From Promicromonospora sp. Populi (GTDB lineage Bacteria > Actinomycetota > Actinomycetes > Actinomycetales > Cellulomonadaceae): DNA of 64,000 nucleotides. Below are positions 55,652-64,000 of the stretch, piece after piece; the first letter of the stretch is position 1, and each line of letters begins with the position of its first letter. Where the stretch lies: contig NZ_CP163528.1 in the NCBI RefSeq assembly GCF_041081105.1, forward strand, positions 3,100,001 through 3,164,000, in the 5' to 3' direction. The notes under the pieces are model-generated. The model saw only the letters and a list, made by a program, of their open reading frames with translations. It made no database searches and had not been told where the DNA came from. The position numbers and the translations under genes are program-made.

Positions 55652-56392
55652 TCAGCGGCCCTGGTTCGCCACGGCCGCGATCGCGTCCTGCGCGGCCGCC
55701 GGGTCGAGGTAGGTGCCGCCCGGCTTCACCGGCTCCAGGGTCTCCTCGTCGAGCTCGTAGACCAGCGGGATGCCCGTCGGGATGTTCAGCCCGGCGATGG
55801 CCTCGTCGGAGACGCCGTCGAGGTGCTTCACCAGGGCCCGCAGCGAGTTGCCGTGGGCGGCGACCAGCACGGTCTTGCCGGCCTTGAGGTCCGGCACGAT
55901 CTCGCTCTCCCAGTACGGCAGGGCGCGCTCCAGCACGAGCTTGAGGGCCTCCGTGCGCACCACCGGGGCGTCCGCGTACCGCGGGTCGGCGTCCTGGCTG
56001 AACTCGGAGCCCAGCTCGATCTCCGGCGGCGGCACGTCGTACGAGCGGCGCCAGAGCATGAACTGCTCCTCGCCGAACTCCGCGAGCGTCTGCTTCTTGT
56101 CCTTGCCCTGCAGCGCGCCGTAGTGGCGCTCGTTGAGGCGCCAGCTGCGCTTGACCGGGATCCAGTGTCGGTCGGCGACGTCGAGCGCCAGGTTCGCCGT
56201 CATGATCGCGCGGCGCAGCAGCGACGTGTGCAGGACGTCCGGGTTCACACCGGCCTCCTTGAGGAGCGCGCCACCGCGCTTGGCCTCCTCGACGCCCTTC
56301 TCGGAGAGCGCCACGTCCACCCAGCCGGTGAACAGGTTCTTCGCGTTCCACTCGCTCTCGCCGTGGCGGAGCAGCACGAGGGTGTAGGTCAT
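55652..56392 (-). CDS. gpmA: 2,3-bisphosphoglycerate-dependent phosphoglycerate mutase
   Basis: 246 aa. [20 protein letters not shown] (phospho-His), [25 protein letters not shown] (catalytic Glu) and [15 protein letters not shown] (second His). It interconverts 3- and 2-phosphoglycerate in glycolysis. Its ATG overlaps the mshA stop (ATGA), so it is the last gene of the lactonase-mshA-gpmA unit. The longer in-frame start would lie inside mshA. Confidence 0.98.
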   Translation of the reverse strand: MTYTLVLLRHGESEWNAKNLFTGWVDVALSEKGVEEAKRGGALLKEAGVNPDVLHTSLLRRAIMTANLALDVADRHWIPVKRSWRLNERHYGALQGKDKKQTLAEFGEEQFMLWRRSYDVPPPEIELGSEFSQDADPRYADAPVVRTEALKLVLERALPYWESEIVPDLKAGKTVLVAAHGNSLRALVKHLDGVSDEAIAGLNIPTGIPLVYELDEETLEPVKPGGTYLDPAAAQDAIAAVANQGR

Positions 56393-57714
56393 GGCTCCAT
56401 CCTGCCGCACTTTGCGTGGTGCTTTCTCGCCTGCTCGTAGACGGCCAGCATCTCGTCGGCAGCGCGGTCCCAGCCGAACCTGGTCGCCGAGGCACGGGCG
56501 CCTACGGCCAGGCGCGCGCGGCGCTCGTCGTCGTCCAGGAGGCACTTGAGGACCAAGGCCCAGGTCTCGGGCTCGTGGTCGGGCACCAGCACGCCGGAGA
56601 CGTCGTCCTCGACCACCGTGCGCAACCCGCCCACCGCCGCGGCGACCACCGGGGTGCCCGCCGCCTGCGCCTCCGCCGCGACCAGGCCGAACGACTCGCT
56701 GTGCGACGGCACAGCCACCAGGTCGGCCGCCTGGAAGTAGCGGGCCAGCGTCCGCTGGGGCACCGGGGGTCGCACCAGCACGTGGTCGGCCACACCCTCC
56801 TGGTAGGCGAGCGCCTCAAGCTCCCGGACGGCGGTCGGCCGCCCGGAGGCGCCGCCGAGCACCACGAGCAGGGGCGGTGTGCCGCCGTCCTGCGACCAGA
56901 CCCGCTCCCCCAGCGCCCGTACCAGCACGTCCGGTCCCTTGAGCAGCTGGACCCGCCCCGCGAACAGCACGATCTTGCGGTCGACCGGCAGGTCGAGCTG
57001 CTCCCGCAGCTCGGCCGCCTGCCTGCCCGGGTCCGCGGTGTCGGGCAGCGGGGCGAACACGCCGAGGTCCACCCCCGGCTGCACCACGTGCACCCGGTCC
57101 GGGTCGGCGTGGTAGTCGCGCACCAGCTCGCCGGCCTCCTGGTCCGTGTTCGCGACGAGGGCGTCGGCCTCAGCGACCACCTGCTCCTCGCCGATGATCC
57201 GGCCCTGTGGCTCGGGTACGTCTCCCGGCGCGAGTGACGCGTTCTTCACGCGCGCCATGGTGTGCATCGTGTGCACGAGCGGGACGTCCCAGCGCTCCGC
57301 GGCGAGCCAGCCCACCTGGCCCGACAGCCAGTAGTGCGTGTGCAGCACGTCGTACCAGCCCTCGGGGCGGTGCGCCTCGGCGCGCAGCAGGCCCGCGGCG
57401 AACGCGCACAGCTGGCCGGGCAGGTCGTTCTTGTCCAGACCCTCGTACGGTCCCGCGGGCACGTGGATGACGCAGATGCCGGGCTCGGCGCTGGTCACCC
57501 TGGGCTGGGCCGACGACGTCGCCCGCGTGTAGATCTCCACCTGCGCGCCACGCCGGGCGAGCGCCCGGGACAGCTCCAGCACGTAGACGTTCATGCCGCC
57601 GGCGTCACCCGTGCCGGGCTGCTCCAGCGGCGAGGTGTGCACGGAGACCATCGCTATCCGGAAGGGGCGGGCCGCGTCCGGCTCGACGAGGTCGGGCGGC
57701 AGGCTGTCGCGCAT
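56389..57714 (-). CDS. mshA: D-inositol-3-phosphate glycosyltransferase MshA
   Basis: 441 aa GT4 enzyme. [20 protein letters not shown] (acceptor-side Gly-rich loop typical of MshA), [40 protein letters not shown], and the EX7E-type motif [17 protein letters not shown]. It transfers GlcNAc to inositol-3-P, the first step of mycothiol synthesis. ATG 57714 has GGAGG four bases upstream and overlaps the lactonase stop. Confidence 0.96.
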   Translation of the reverse strand: MRDSLPPDLVEPDAARPFRIAMVSVHTSPLEQPGTGDAGGMNVYVLELSRALARRGAQVEIYTRATSSAQPRVTSAEPGICVIHVPAGPYEGLDKNDLPGQLCAFAAGLLRAEAHRPEGWYDVLHTHYWLSGQVGWLAAERWDVPLVHTMHTMARVKNASLAPGDVPEPQGRIIGEEQVVAEADALVANTDQEAGELVRDYHADPDRVHVVQPGVDLGVFAPLPDTADPGRQAAELREQLDLPVDRKIVLFAGRVQLLKGPDVLVRALGERVWSQDGGTPPLLVVLGGASGRPTAVRELEALAYQEGVADHVLVRPPVPQRTLARYFQAADLVAVPSHSESFGLVAAEAQAAGTPVVAAAVGGLRTVVEDDVSGVLVPDHEPETWALVLKCLLDDDERRARLAVGARASATRFGWDRAADEMLAVYEQARKHHAKCGRMEP

Positions 57715-58802
57715 CACGCCTCCAGGACGCACGCGGGCACGGGCAGCTCCAGCCGGTCCGTGATCTCGCCCTGGCCGGTCGTGGGGTCGAGCCGGACGGC
57801 GATCAGCGCGTCGGCGTTCTGCGCGGCCACGACCACTACCCCTCCGTCGGCCAGAAGCGCGTGGTGGCGCGGCCAGGCGCCGGCCCCGAGGTCGACGTCG
57901 GAGACGTTGTTGATGGTCAGGTGCCCGGCCGTTACGGCGTCGTCCGTGCCGGCTGCGGCCGGGCGTACCCGGAGCACCGACAGGACGTCCGGCCCGCGCA
58001 CACCCACGTGCACCAGGTCGCCGGCGACGGTGATGTGCGAGGGGTACCCGGCGGCGCCGTCGGGCATGGTGCGGCCGGTGATCGCGACCGAACCGACGTG
58101 CTCCAGGCGGCCCGGTCCCGCAGGGACCAGGACGTGCAGGCGGCAGTCGAGCTCGCCCACCAGCAGGATGGTGCCGTCGGGCAGCTCGACCAGGTGGCGC
58201 GGGCCGGTGCCGGGCGGCAGGACGGCGGCGACCTCGCCGCCCGACGTGGCGGCGTCGTCGAGCAGAAGAGCGCCGTCGAGCGGGTAGGAGCGCAGCTCGT
58301 CGGTGCCGAGGTCGGCCACCAGGACCCGGTCCCCCCAGACGTGCGCGAAGTGGGCGTGCGAGCCTTCCTGCCGGCCGGCGACCGGACCCGATCCCGTGTG
58401 CCGGTGGGTCCGCGGCTCCCCGAGTGCCCCGGTCGTGCTGAGCGCAACCGCGGCGACTACGCCGTCGCCGTAGTTCGTCACCCAGGCGGCGGTGTCCGTC
58501 GCGACCACGTGGCAGGGGCTCGAACCACCTGTGGCGGCCGCTCCTGCGGGGGCGAGCGCGCCGTCGTCCGGCACCCGGAACGAAGAGATACCGCCGGAGT
58601 CGACCTCGGACACCGCAAGCAGCGTGCGCCCCGACGGGTCCAGCGCCAGGTAGGACGGAGAGGCGACCGGGGCGACGAGCTCGGCGCCCGCGAACTTTCC
58701 GTGTCCGCCGATAGCAACCCGCCAGATGCCCTCACCAGTTCCCGGCGCCTGCCCGGCCGTCGGATACGTGCCGATCCACAGGGCGGCGCTAGGGATGCTC
58801 AT
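57714..58802 (-). CDS. Lactonase-family beta-propeller (6-phosphogluconolactonase-like)
   Basis: 362 aa with seven-bladed-propeller repeats. Family signatures: [60 protein letters not shown] (the conserved H-x-H region), [13 protein letters not shown] and WPRHHALL. It may hydrolyse a sugar lactone of the pentose phosphate pathway. TAGGCT is six bases before the ATG (58809-58814 on the complement), so this is probably the leaderless first gene of the mshA-gpmA operon. Confidence 0.88.
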   Translation of the reverse strand: MSIPSAALWIGTYPTAGQAPGTGEGIWRVAIGGHGKFAGAELVAPVASPSYLALDPSGRTLLAVSEVDSGGISSFRVPDDGALAPAGAAATGGSSPCHVVATDTAAWVTNYGDGVVAAVALSTTGALGEPRTHRHTGSGPVAGRQEGSHAHFAHVWGDRVLVADLGTDELRSYPLDGALLLDDAATSGGEVAAVLPPGTGPRHLVELPDGTILLVGELDCRLHVLVPAGPGRLEHVGSVAITGRTMPDGAAGYPSHITVAGDLVHVGVRGPDVLSVLRVRPAAAGTDDAVTAGHLTINNVSDVDLGAGAWPRHHALLADGGVVVVAAQNADALIAVRLDPTTGQGEITDRLELPVPACVLEA

Positions 58803-58850
58803 GCAGTCAGCCTAATGACGTCCGGGCAGTGCTCTTTGCCGGAATGTACG

Positions 58851-58890
58851 ACGCCCCGGCCGCCCCCTCGTAGAAGGGGCGCCGGGGCGT
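58851..58890. terminator. Terminator after lsr2
   Basis: 10-bp perfect outer arms ACGCCCCGGC (58851-58860) and GCCGGGGCGT (58881-58890) with an inner GCCCC/GGGGC stem; 27 nt downstream of the lsr2 stop. Confidence 0.82.
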
Positions 58891-58916
58891 TATCCGCTGT
58901 CGGGAAAGCGACGGCG

Positions 58917-59249
58917 TCAGCCGTTCGCCTTCGCGTAGGCGTCCTGAACCTCTGCCGCGATACGGCCACGGTCGCTGACCGTGTAGCCGTTGGCCTTGGC
59001 CCATTCGCGGACCGCAGCAGTGTCGCTCCCCGAACGGGACCGGCGAGTGGTGGCAGTGCGCGCGACCGGCGACGACTTCACCTTGCGTGCGTGGCCGACC
59101 CACGAAGCGAGAGCCTCACGGAGCTGAGCCGAGTGCTCGGCATTGAGGTCGATCTCGTAGGAGACGCCGTCAAGGCCGAAGTTCACGGTCTCGTCGGCGG
59201 CACCGCCATCGATGTCATCTTCGAGAACAAGCTGAACCTTCTGAACCAT
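58917..59249 (-). CDS. lsr2: Lsr2 nucleoid-associated protein
   Basis: 110 aa. N-terminal oligomerisation beta-hairpin VQKVQLVLEDDIDGGAADET then YEIDLNAEHSAQLREAL, an Arg/Thr/Ser linker, and the AT-hook-like DNA-binding helices (VREWAKANGYTVSDRGRIAA) with the RGR core. It silences A/T-rich and horizontally acquired DNA. The start MVQKVQ is at 59247-59249. Its upstream region contains a palindrome over a TTGACA -35. Confidence 0.96.
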   Translation of the reverse strand: MVQKVQLVLEDDIDGGAADETVNFGLDGVSYEIDLNAEHSAQLREALASWVGHARKVKSSPVARTATTRRSRSGSDTAAVREWAKANGYTVSDRGRIAAEVQDAYAKANG

Positions 59250-59310
59250 ACGGGTACTTCCCTTCAGCGCCACTAATTCCGGGGTTGTTCGCGAGCATGC
59301 CGCACTCAAT

Positions 59311-59324
59311 ATTGACATGTCAAT
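59311..59324. promoter_or_regulatory. 14-bp palindrome overlapping the lsr2 -35 element
   Basis: ATTGACATGTCAAT is a perfect palindrome; read toward lsr2 it supplies TTGACA at a plausible -35 distance from a CATGCT -10-like box. It lies in the most A/T-rich stretch of the region, about 65 bp before the start. Confidence 0.65.
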
Positions 59325-59425
59325 TAAGGGTGTGTGACACCGATCACGAAAAATTCACCCGGCGGAAGTGAAGTAGGAGGCTTTGATCCCGCAGGTCGGC
59401 GCGGATAACCACACGCGGCGCAGGA

Positions 59426-59611
59426 TCAGCGCGGCGCGGAATTCTCGGTGTTTTCCGCCGCTGCCGCGATCGCCTCACGGTCCATTCGGTCCAGAGCCTG
59501 GCGCTCGTCCCGGTCGGCGCGGACGATCTTGCGCATCGCAAACCAGAACAACAGGCCGACGCCGACCGAGGGAGTAAGCCCGGCGAGCACCGCGAGCGTC
59601 GTATCCATCAC
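59426..59611 (-). CDS. Small single-pass membrane protein
   Basis: 61 aa. One hydrophobic segment (~6-26, LAVLAGLTPSVGVGLLFWFA) followed by a charged cytoplasmic helix (RKIVRADRDERQALDRMDRE). GTG 59611 has GAGGAT upstream; an ATG at 59606-59608 is an alternative. It lies 36 bp downstream of lysS on the same strand and is probably co-transcribed. No family recognised; G/C-ending codons support its being a gene. Confidence 0.7.
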   Translation of the reverse strand: MMDTTLAVLAGLTPSVGVGLLFWFAMRKIVRADRDERQALDRMDREAIAAAAENTENSAPR

Positions 59612-59647
59612 AAGATCCTCACAAACTCATCTTCACGATTGGAAATC

Positions 59648-61177
59648 TCAGGCCTGCGGCTTCACGAGCGGAAAAAGGATGGTCTCGCGGATGCCCTGGC
59701 CGGTCAGTGCCATCAGCAGGCGGTCGATGCCCATGCCCATTCCGCCCGAAGGGGGCATCGCGAATTCCATCGCGGTCAGGAAGTCCTCGTCCAGCAGCAT
59801 GGCCTCGTCGTCGCCGGCCGCAGCCATCCTGGCCTGCGCCTCGAAGCGCTGGCGCTGCACCACGGGGTCGACGAGCTCGGAATAGCCGGTGGCCAGCTCG
59901 AAGCCGCGCACATACAGGTCCCACTTCTCGACCTGGCCCTTTTCCGTGCGGTGGTCACGCGTGAGCGGCGACGTCTCCACGGGGAAGTCGCGTACGAACG
60001 TCGGCGCCGACAGGTGGTCGCCCACCCGGTGCTCCCAGAGGGACTCGACCAGCTTTCCGTGATTCACGATCTTCTTGTTGCCGACCTCGACATCGAGCCG
60101 CTCGGCGATCTTCTCGAGTTCCTCCACCGACGTGTCGGTGGTGATCTCCTCACCCAGGCTTTCCGAGAGCGAGTCGTACATCCGCAGGTTTGCCCATTGT
60201 CCTCCCAGCTCGTACTCGGAACCGTCTGGAAGAGTCACGAGCGTGGTGCCGAGAACGTCGCGGGCCGCCGTCTGCACCAGATCCTGGGTGATGGCGCCGA
60301 TGGTGTTGTAATCCCCGTAGGCCTCGTACGCCTCAAGCATCGCGAACTCCGGCGAGTGCGACGAGTCGGCGCCCTCGTTGCGGAAGTTCCGGTTGATCTC
60401 GAAGACCTTCTCGACGCCGCCGACGACCGCCTTCTTGAGGAAGATCTCGGGCGCGATGCGCAGGAAGAGGTCCAGGTCGTACGCATTCATGTGCGTCGAG
60501 AAAGGGCGTGCGGACGCGCCGGACGCAATGGTCTGCAGCATCGGCGTCTCGACCTCGAGAAAGCTGCGTCGGTAGAAGTTCTCGCGCAGAGAGCGCACCA
60601 CGCCGGAGCGCAGGCGCACCATGTCGCGCGCTGCGGGGCGCGCGATGAGGTCCACGTAACGCTGCCGGACGCGCGCCTCCTCCGAGAGGTCCTTGTGCAG
60701 CACCGGGAGCGGGCGCAGTGCCTTGGCCGCCATCTGCCAGTTGTCGGCGAAGATGCTCAGCTCGCCGCGCCGCGACGCGCCGACGCGACCGTGCAGGAAG
60801 AGGTGATCACCCAGGTCGACGTCGGTCTTGAAGGCCGCGAGCGCCTCCTCGCCGAGCACGGCGAGGCTCAGCAAACCCTGGAGGCGGTTGCCCTCGCCGT
60901 CCTGCAGCGTGACGAAGCACAGCTTGCCGCCGATGCGGATGAAGACGACGCGGCCGGCGACGCCGACGACGTCGTCCGTCTCCTGGCCGGCCTCGAGGTG
61001 CTCGTATGCGCCGCGCACCTCGGCGATGGTGTGCGTGACCGGGACGGTGACCGGGTAGGCCTCGATGCCGCGCGCCAGGAGACGCTCGCGCTTCTCGCGC
61101 CGGACCCGCAGCTGCTCGGGCAGGTCGTCGGTCGGCGGGGTCGCGGCGCTCTCGGCACCAGAGTTCTCGGTCGTCAC
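59648..61177 (-). CDS. lysS: Lysyl-tRNA synthetase, class II
   Basis: 509 aa, full length. An OB-fold anticodon-binding domain ([20 protein letters not shown]) then the class II core: motif 2 [20 protein letters not shown], motif 3 [16 protein letters not shown]. It charges tRNA-Lys. The GTG start is preceded by a strong TAGAAT box 7 nt upstream, giving a leaderless transcript. There is no sign of the MprF/LysX fusion. Confidence 0.98.
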   Translation of the reverse strand: MTTENSGAESAATPPTDDLPEQLRVRREKRERLLARGIEAYPVTVPVTHTIAEVRGAYEHLEAGQETDDVVGVAGRVVFIRIGGKLCFVTLQDGEGNRLQGLLSLAVLGEEALAAFKTDVDLGDHLFLHGRVGASRRGELSIFADNWQMAAKALRPLPVLHKDLSEEARVRQRYVDLIARPAARDMVRLRSGVVRSLRENFYRRSFLEVETPMLQTIASGASARPFSTHMNAYDLDLFLRIAPEIFLKKAVVGGVEKVFEINRNFRNEGADSSHSPEFAMLEAYEAYGDYNTIGAITQDLVQTAARDVLGTTLVTLPDGSEYELGGQWANLRMYDSLSESLGEEITTDTSVEELEKIAERLDVEVGNKKIVNHGKLVESLWEHRVGDHLSAPTFVRDFPVETSPLTRDHRTEKGQVEKWDLYVRGFELATGYSELVDPVVQRQRFEAQARMAAAGDDEAMLLDEDFLTAMEFAMPPSGGMGMGIDRLLMALTGQGIRETILFPLVKPQA

Positions 61178-61208
61178 GGGTGCGATTCTATCGGTGGCGC
61201 TAGCTCAA

Positions 61209-62138
61209 TTAGCCCCGGAGGTCCAGGGCCAGGTCCAGGATCGGAGCGCTGTGGGTCAGGGCGCCTACCGAGAGGTAGTCCACGCCCGTGGCCGCGACCT
61301 TGCTTGCCGTCTCCAGGGTCAGGTTTCCGGTCGCCTCGAGCTCGACGTGCGCCGGGACGCCGTCGCGACCTTCCCGCGCGCGGACGGCGGCGACGGTCTC
61401 GGCAAGCAGCCCGGGCTCCATGTTGTCCAGCAGCAGGAAGTCGGCGCCCGAGGCCAGGGCCTCCAGGGCCTGGGCGGTCGTGTCGGCCTCGACCTGGATC
61501 TGGACGTCGGGGAAGTTCTCGCGCACGGCGCGGATCGCGGCGGCGACCGATCCGGCGGCGACCACGTGGTTGTCCTTGACCATGGCGACGTCGTACAGGC
61601 CCATGCGCTTGTTCGTGCCACCGCCGGCGCGCACGGCGTACTTCTGCAGGGCGCGCAGGCCCGGCGTGGTCTTGCGGGTGTCGAGCACCTGCGCGCCCGT
61701 CCCCGCCAGCTCGCGGGCGAACGCCCGGGTCGCCGTCGCCACGCCGGAGGCACGGCTCGCCAGGTTGAGCAGGGTGCGTTCGGCCACGAGCAGCACCTGG
61801 GTGCGGCCCGCGAGGCTCGCCAGGACCTGGCCCGCGGTCACGGCGGCGCCGTCCTGCACGTGGAAGGTGGCCTCCGGGGCCGGCAGGCCCAGCCGGGCCG
61901 CGACCTGGCCCAGCACCTCGGGCACCACCAAGAGGCCCGCGACCACACCGTCCTCGCGCGCCACGAGCTCCGCCACTCCGGTGGCCGACGGCGGGATGGT
62001 CGCCTGCGAGGTCACGTCCCGCCCGGGGGCGGGCCCCAGGTCCTCGTCGAGGGCTACCTCGACGATGCGGGCGACCCAGGCGGCGTCGAGCCCGGGGGTG
62101 ACCGTGGAGGGGGTGGCGAAGACGGGGAGGGTGCTCAC
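61209..62138 (-). CDS. nadC: Nicotinate-nucleotide pyrophosphorylase (quinolinate phosphoribosyltransferase)
   Basis: 309 aa. The QAPRTase core is clear: LNLASRASGVAT, TRKTTPGLRALQKYAVRAGG (PRPP/quinolinate binding), MGLYDVAMVKDNH, and VDYLSVGALTHSAPILDLAL. It makes NaMN from quinolinate for NAD. The GTG start overlaps the stop of the GntR gene by 3 bp, and nadA/nadB are not in this window. Confidence 0.96.
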   Translation of the reverse strand: MSTLPVFATPSTVTPGLDAAWVARIVEVALDEDLGPAPGRDVTSQATIPPSATGVAELVAREDGVVAGLLVVPEVLGQVAARLGLPAPEATFHVQDGAAVTAGQVLASLAGRTQVLLVAERTLLNLASRASGVATATRAFARELAGTGAQVLDTRKTTPGLRALQKYAVRAGGGTNKRMGLYDVAMVKDNHVVAAGSVAAAIRAVRENFPDVQIQVEADTTAQALEALASGADFLLLDNMEPGLLAETVAAVRAREGRDGVPAHVELEATGNLTLETASKVAATGVDYLSVGALTHSAPILDLALDLRG

Positions 62139-62851
62139 GGGCTCACCGTATCCGCAGCGTCGGCGGCACCATCGGGAGCCGTGTCCGTGGCACCGTCACC
62201 CGCTGGACCGCCGCCGGCGGCGCCGTCCACCATGGCCTGGAGCGTCCGCTCCGAGTCCGTGAGGTAGCGGTTCAGGTCGGCCGCGGCGCCGTCGGCGTCA
62301 CCGGCCGTGAACCGGCGCAGCAGGCCGGCGTTGCGGTCGACAAAACCGTCGAAGAACGCTCCGTTGTCGCCGAGCAGGCCGAACGACAGGCGCAGCTCGG
62401 CGGAGAGGTTCGCGTGCACGCGGTCGAGGCGCGGGCTGCCCGCGAGCGCCACTATCCCGGCGTGGAAGCGCATGTTCGCGGCGGCGATGTCGCGCCAGTC
62501 GCCGCCGAGCCGGGCGGCGAGGGCCGCGTCGACGGCGTCCCGCATGATCCGGGCTCCCGGGTGGGCCGGGTCGCCGGCGGCGAGCACCGGGACCTCGATG
62601 AGCCGCCGGAGCCGGTAGATGTCCACGATGTCGGCCAGGGCGGGCCGCGCCACGGCGACGCCGGCATTGGGCCGCCGCACCAGGAGGCCCTCGTGGACCA
62701 GGATCCGGAAGGCCTCGCGCAGGGTGTTGCGGGACACGTCGAGCGACTCGCTCACCGCCTGCTCCGAGAGCCGCTGCCCGGGGGTCAGGCGTCCGGAGAC
62801 GATGAGCTCGCGGATTGCGTCTGCGCTGCGTTCGGCGCGATCGGGCTGCAC
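62135..62851 (-). CDS. GntR-family regulator (FadR/FCD type) upstream of nadC
   Basis: 238 aa. Winged helix LTPGQRLSEQAVSESLDVSR then NTLREAFRILVHEGLLVRRP, followed by an FCD ligand-binding domain with metal-type residues (MRFHAGIVALAGSPRLDRVH, DGAAADLNRYL). The C-terminus is Gly/Ala/Asp-rich. It overlaps nadC (GTGA), so both are translated from one mRNA; TAGGAT lies six bases before its GTG start. A role in NAD metabolism is an inference from the operon. Confidence 0.9.
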   Translation of the reverse strand: MQPDRAERSADAIRELIVSGRLTPGQRLSEQAVSESLDVSRNTLREAFRILVHEGLLVRRPNAGVAVARPALADIVDIYRLRRLIEVPVLAAGDPAHPGARIMRDAVDAALAARLGGDWRDIAAANMRFHAGIVALAGSPRLDRVHANLSAELRLSFGLLGDNGAFFDGFVDRNAGLLRRFTAGDADGAAADLNRYLTDSERTLQAMVDGAAGGGPAGDGATDTAPDGAADAADTVSP

Positions 62852-62882
62852 GCCCTGATCCTACGGACCTGCGATCCAGACC

Positions 62883-62949
62883 TTGGTTGTGGGCGCGATG
62901 GTTGCGACTACGCGTCCGGTTGAGGCGCAACGATCGCGCCCACAACCAA
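62883..62949. terminator. Long inverted repeat after the C15-like gene
   Basis: 24-bp arms (62883-62906 and 62926-62949) with a single mismatch and a 19-nt loop, immediately before the 62950 stop codon and between it and the GntR promoter. Insulates the two same-strand genes. Confidence 0.82.
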
Positions 62950-64000
62950 TCAGTCGGTCGTGTCGATTACCGCGTGGATCAGGTTGGTGGCCTGGGCCGC
63001 GATGGAGGTGCGCCAGGCGTCGAACGTGGGGTCGCTCACGCCGAAGGTGGTCTCGTAGTGCTGCATGTCCGGGGTGTGGATGTGCCCGGCCGGGATGTCG
63101 AGCCCCGCGCGGTCGCGCAGCAGCGTGTTCCGGTAGGCGCTCTCGTTGGACAGGTAGTTGCCGCCACCGCCGCTGTAGGAGCAGGAACCTGCGGCCGGCG
63201 GCACCGGCGGCATGGCCGGCGGGTAGGTGACGGACGGCGGGCTGTTGACCGTCTGGAGCGTGGGCGAGGTGCAGTCGGGGAACTGCGTGTAGCTGGTGTT
63301 CCAGACGACGCCGAAGGCCACCGCCGGGTCGGGCCACGTGTCGCCCGGAGGACGCGGGACGTCGGCCCCGGTGTCGGCGGCGATCATCTCGGCGATCGGC
63401 AGGCTCGCCGTCGTCCACTGCGGCGGGTTGGTGAGCCCGTCCCCGCCGCCCCATCGGTCGACGACCTGGCTGTTGCAGCCGGCGTTGTTGATCGCGAGCT
63501 GCGGCACGCCGCCGATCCGGGGGCACGGTGCGAGGCGGTCGTTGCCCAGCGAGACGCCGTGGTAGCGGGCGTTCCACTGCTCCAGGTTGAACTGCGAGCC
63601 GCCGGCCTGGCTCACGGTGATCGACGCGTCGACCTGACGCGGGCCGGGCTCCATGAACGGGCCGACGGTGTCCTCGAGGTAGCCCTCCCCGAACTCGCGG
63701 TAGCTCACGGGCAACGTGTACGCCTCGACGTAGGCGAGCTTGCCGTCGTCGGTGCGGTATCTGGTGCCGTCCAGCGAGAGCGCGGTGGCGCCCGACGGGT
63801 TGCCGTGCCGGATGTTGTTGCCGACCGTGCCCGGCGCGGGCCCGGTGGTGCCGCCGTCGAGCGTGTAGACGTCGAACCCGCTGACGATCACCCGCAGGAC
63901 GTCGTCGCCGCGCGGGAGGTTGATGTCGAACATCCCGCGCGCGGCCTTGTCGAACGTCTCGACCAGCTCGGCCCGCTCAGCGGGCGTGAGGCCGCCCGTC
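62950..64000 (-). CDS. Pyroglutamyl-peptidase-like (C15) protein, 5' end missing
   Basis: The frame stays open to the window edge (at least 350 codons). VIVSGFDVYTLDG and HGNPSGATALSLDG match the C15 N-terminal GFxPF-xNPS region; QAGGSQFNLEQW matches the catalytic-Glu motif, and AGHIHTP the catalytic-His region. The segment aligned with the family's AGxYxCN nucleophile motif reads SNESAYRNTLL, with Arg in place of Cys. Four Cys residues elsewhere (APCP, AGCN, PDCT, GSCS) suggest an exported protein. Much longer than the ~215-aa classical enzyme. Confidence 0.7.
   Translation of the reverse strand, partial: TGGLTPAERAELVETFDKAARGMFDINLPRGDDVLRVIVSGFDVYTLDGGTTGPAPGTVGNNIRHGNPSGATALSLDGTRYRTDDGKLAYVEAYTLPVSYREFGEGYLEDTVGPFMEPGPRQVDASITVSQAGGSQFNLEQWNARYHGVSLGNDRLAPCPRIGGVPQLAINNAGCNSQVVDRWGGGDGLTNPPQWTTASLPIAEMIAADTGADVPRPPGDTWPDPAVAFGVVWNTSYTQFPDCTSPTLQTVNSPPSVTYPPAMPPVPPAAGSCSYSGGGGNYLSNESAYRNTLLRDRAGLDIPAGHIHTPDMQHYETTFGVSDPTFDAWRTSIAAQATNLIHAVIDTTD

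Overview
The window is 64 kb of very GC-rich chromosome from an actinobacterium. Lineage markers are mycothiol biosynthesis (mshA), Lsr2, CarD, a WXG100 protein, actinobacterial XPB helicase, DUF3027, DUF3263 and DUF4032 proteins, and a mshA / gpmA / phoU / senX3-regX3 neighbourhood like that of other Actinobacteria. Gene content and order best fit Micrococcales near Cellulomonadaceae or Promicromonosporaceae, but that placement is recalled synteny, not a computed result. I find no prophage, plasmid or complete insertion sequence and no CRISPR array. This is core chromosome with dense operons and many overlapping start/stop codons.

Layout. 1-7.2 kb: a cut gene, a small membrane protein, then on the minus strand a large GHKL-ATPase (sacsin-like) protein, DUF3027 and a cold-shock protein; next a TetR repressor divergent from an NAD-dependent epimerase with two copies of a palindromic operator. 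7.3-18.8 kb: helicase-associated protein and XPB helicase, a TPM-domain membrane protein, an alpha-carbonic anhydrase lipoprotein, a NYN-domain protein, a two-component system and a degenerate HD-domain protein. 18.9-25.4 kb: WXG100 protein, GroEL with two CIRCE operators, a phytoene-desaturase-like oxidoreductase, CspA, a LytR_C protein, DUF3263 and uracil-DNA glycosylase. 25.5-31.5 kb: SGNH hydrolase, DHA2 efflux pump with TetR regulator, tRNA-Thr, membrane thioredoxin-fold protein, membrane Ser/Thr kinase. 31.7-46.6 kb: OtsA-OtsB fusion and a MsiK-like ABC ATPase, DUF4032, rlmB, cysS, SRPBCC and LtrA proteins, a PLP aldolase and an aldonolactone oxidase, then carD, ispD, ispF and tetR.

47-56 kb is a complete phosphate-response locus: pstS-pstC-pstA-pstB, a second pstS paralogue, the senX3/regX3-type two-component system and divergent phoU. 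Both pstS genes carry PHO-box-like 11-bp direct repeats. 55.6-59.3 kb holds the overlapping lactonase-mshA-gpmA operon and lsr2. 59.4-64 kb holds a small membrane protein, lysS, a GntR regulator overlapping nadC, and a peptidase-C15-like protein cut by the window edge.

The strongest sequence-level signals beyond the genes are: at least sixteen start codons preceded at 6-7 nt by a TAnnnT hexamer (leaderless mRNA architecture); perfect palindromes inside two coding sequences; twin TetR operators; twin CIRCE sites; twin PHO boxes over tandem pstS genes; a palindrome over the lsr2 -35 element; a direct-repeat cluster upstream of cspA that resembles an insertion-sequence end; and two proteins lacking a family catalytic residue (HD changed to HG; C15 Cys changed to Arg).
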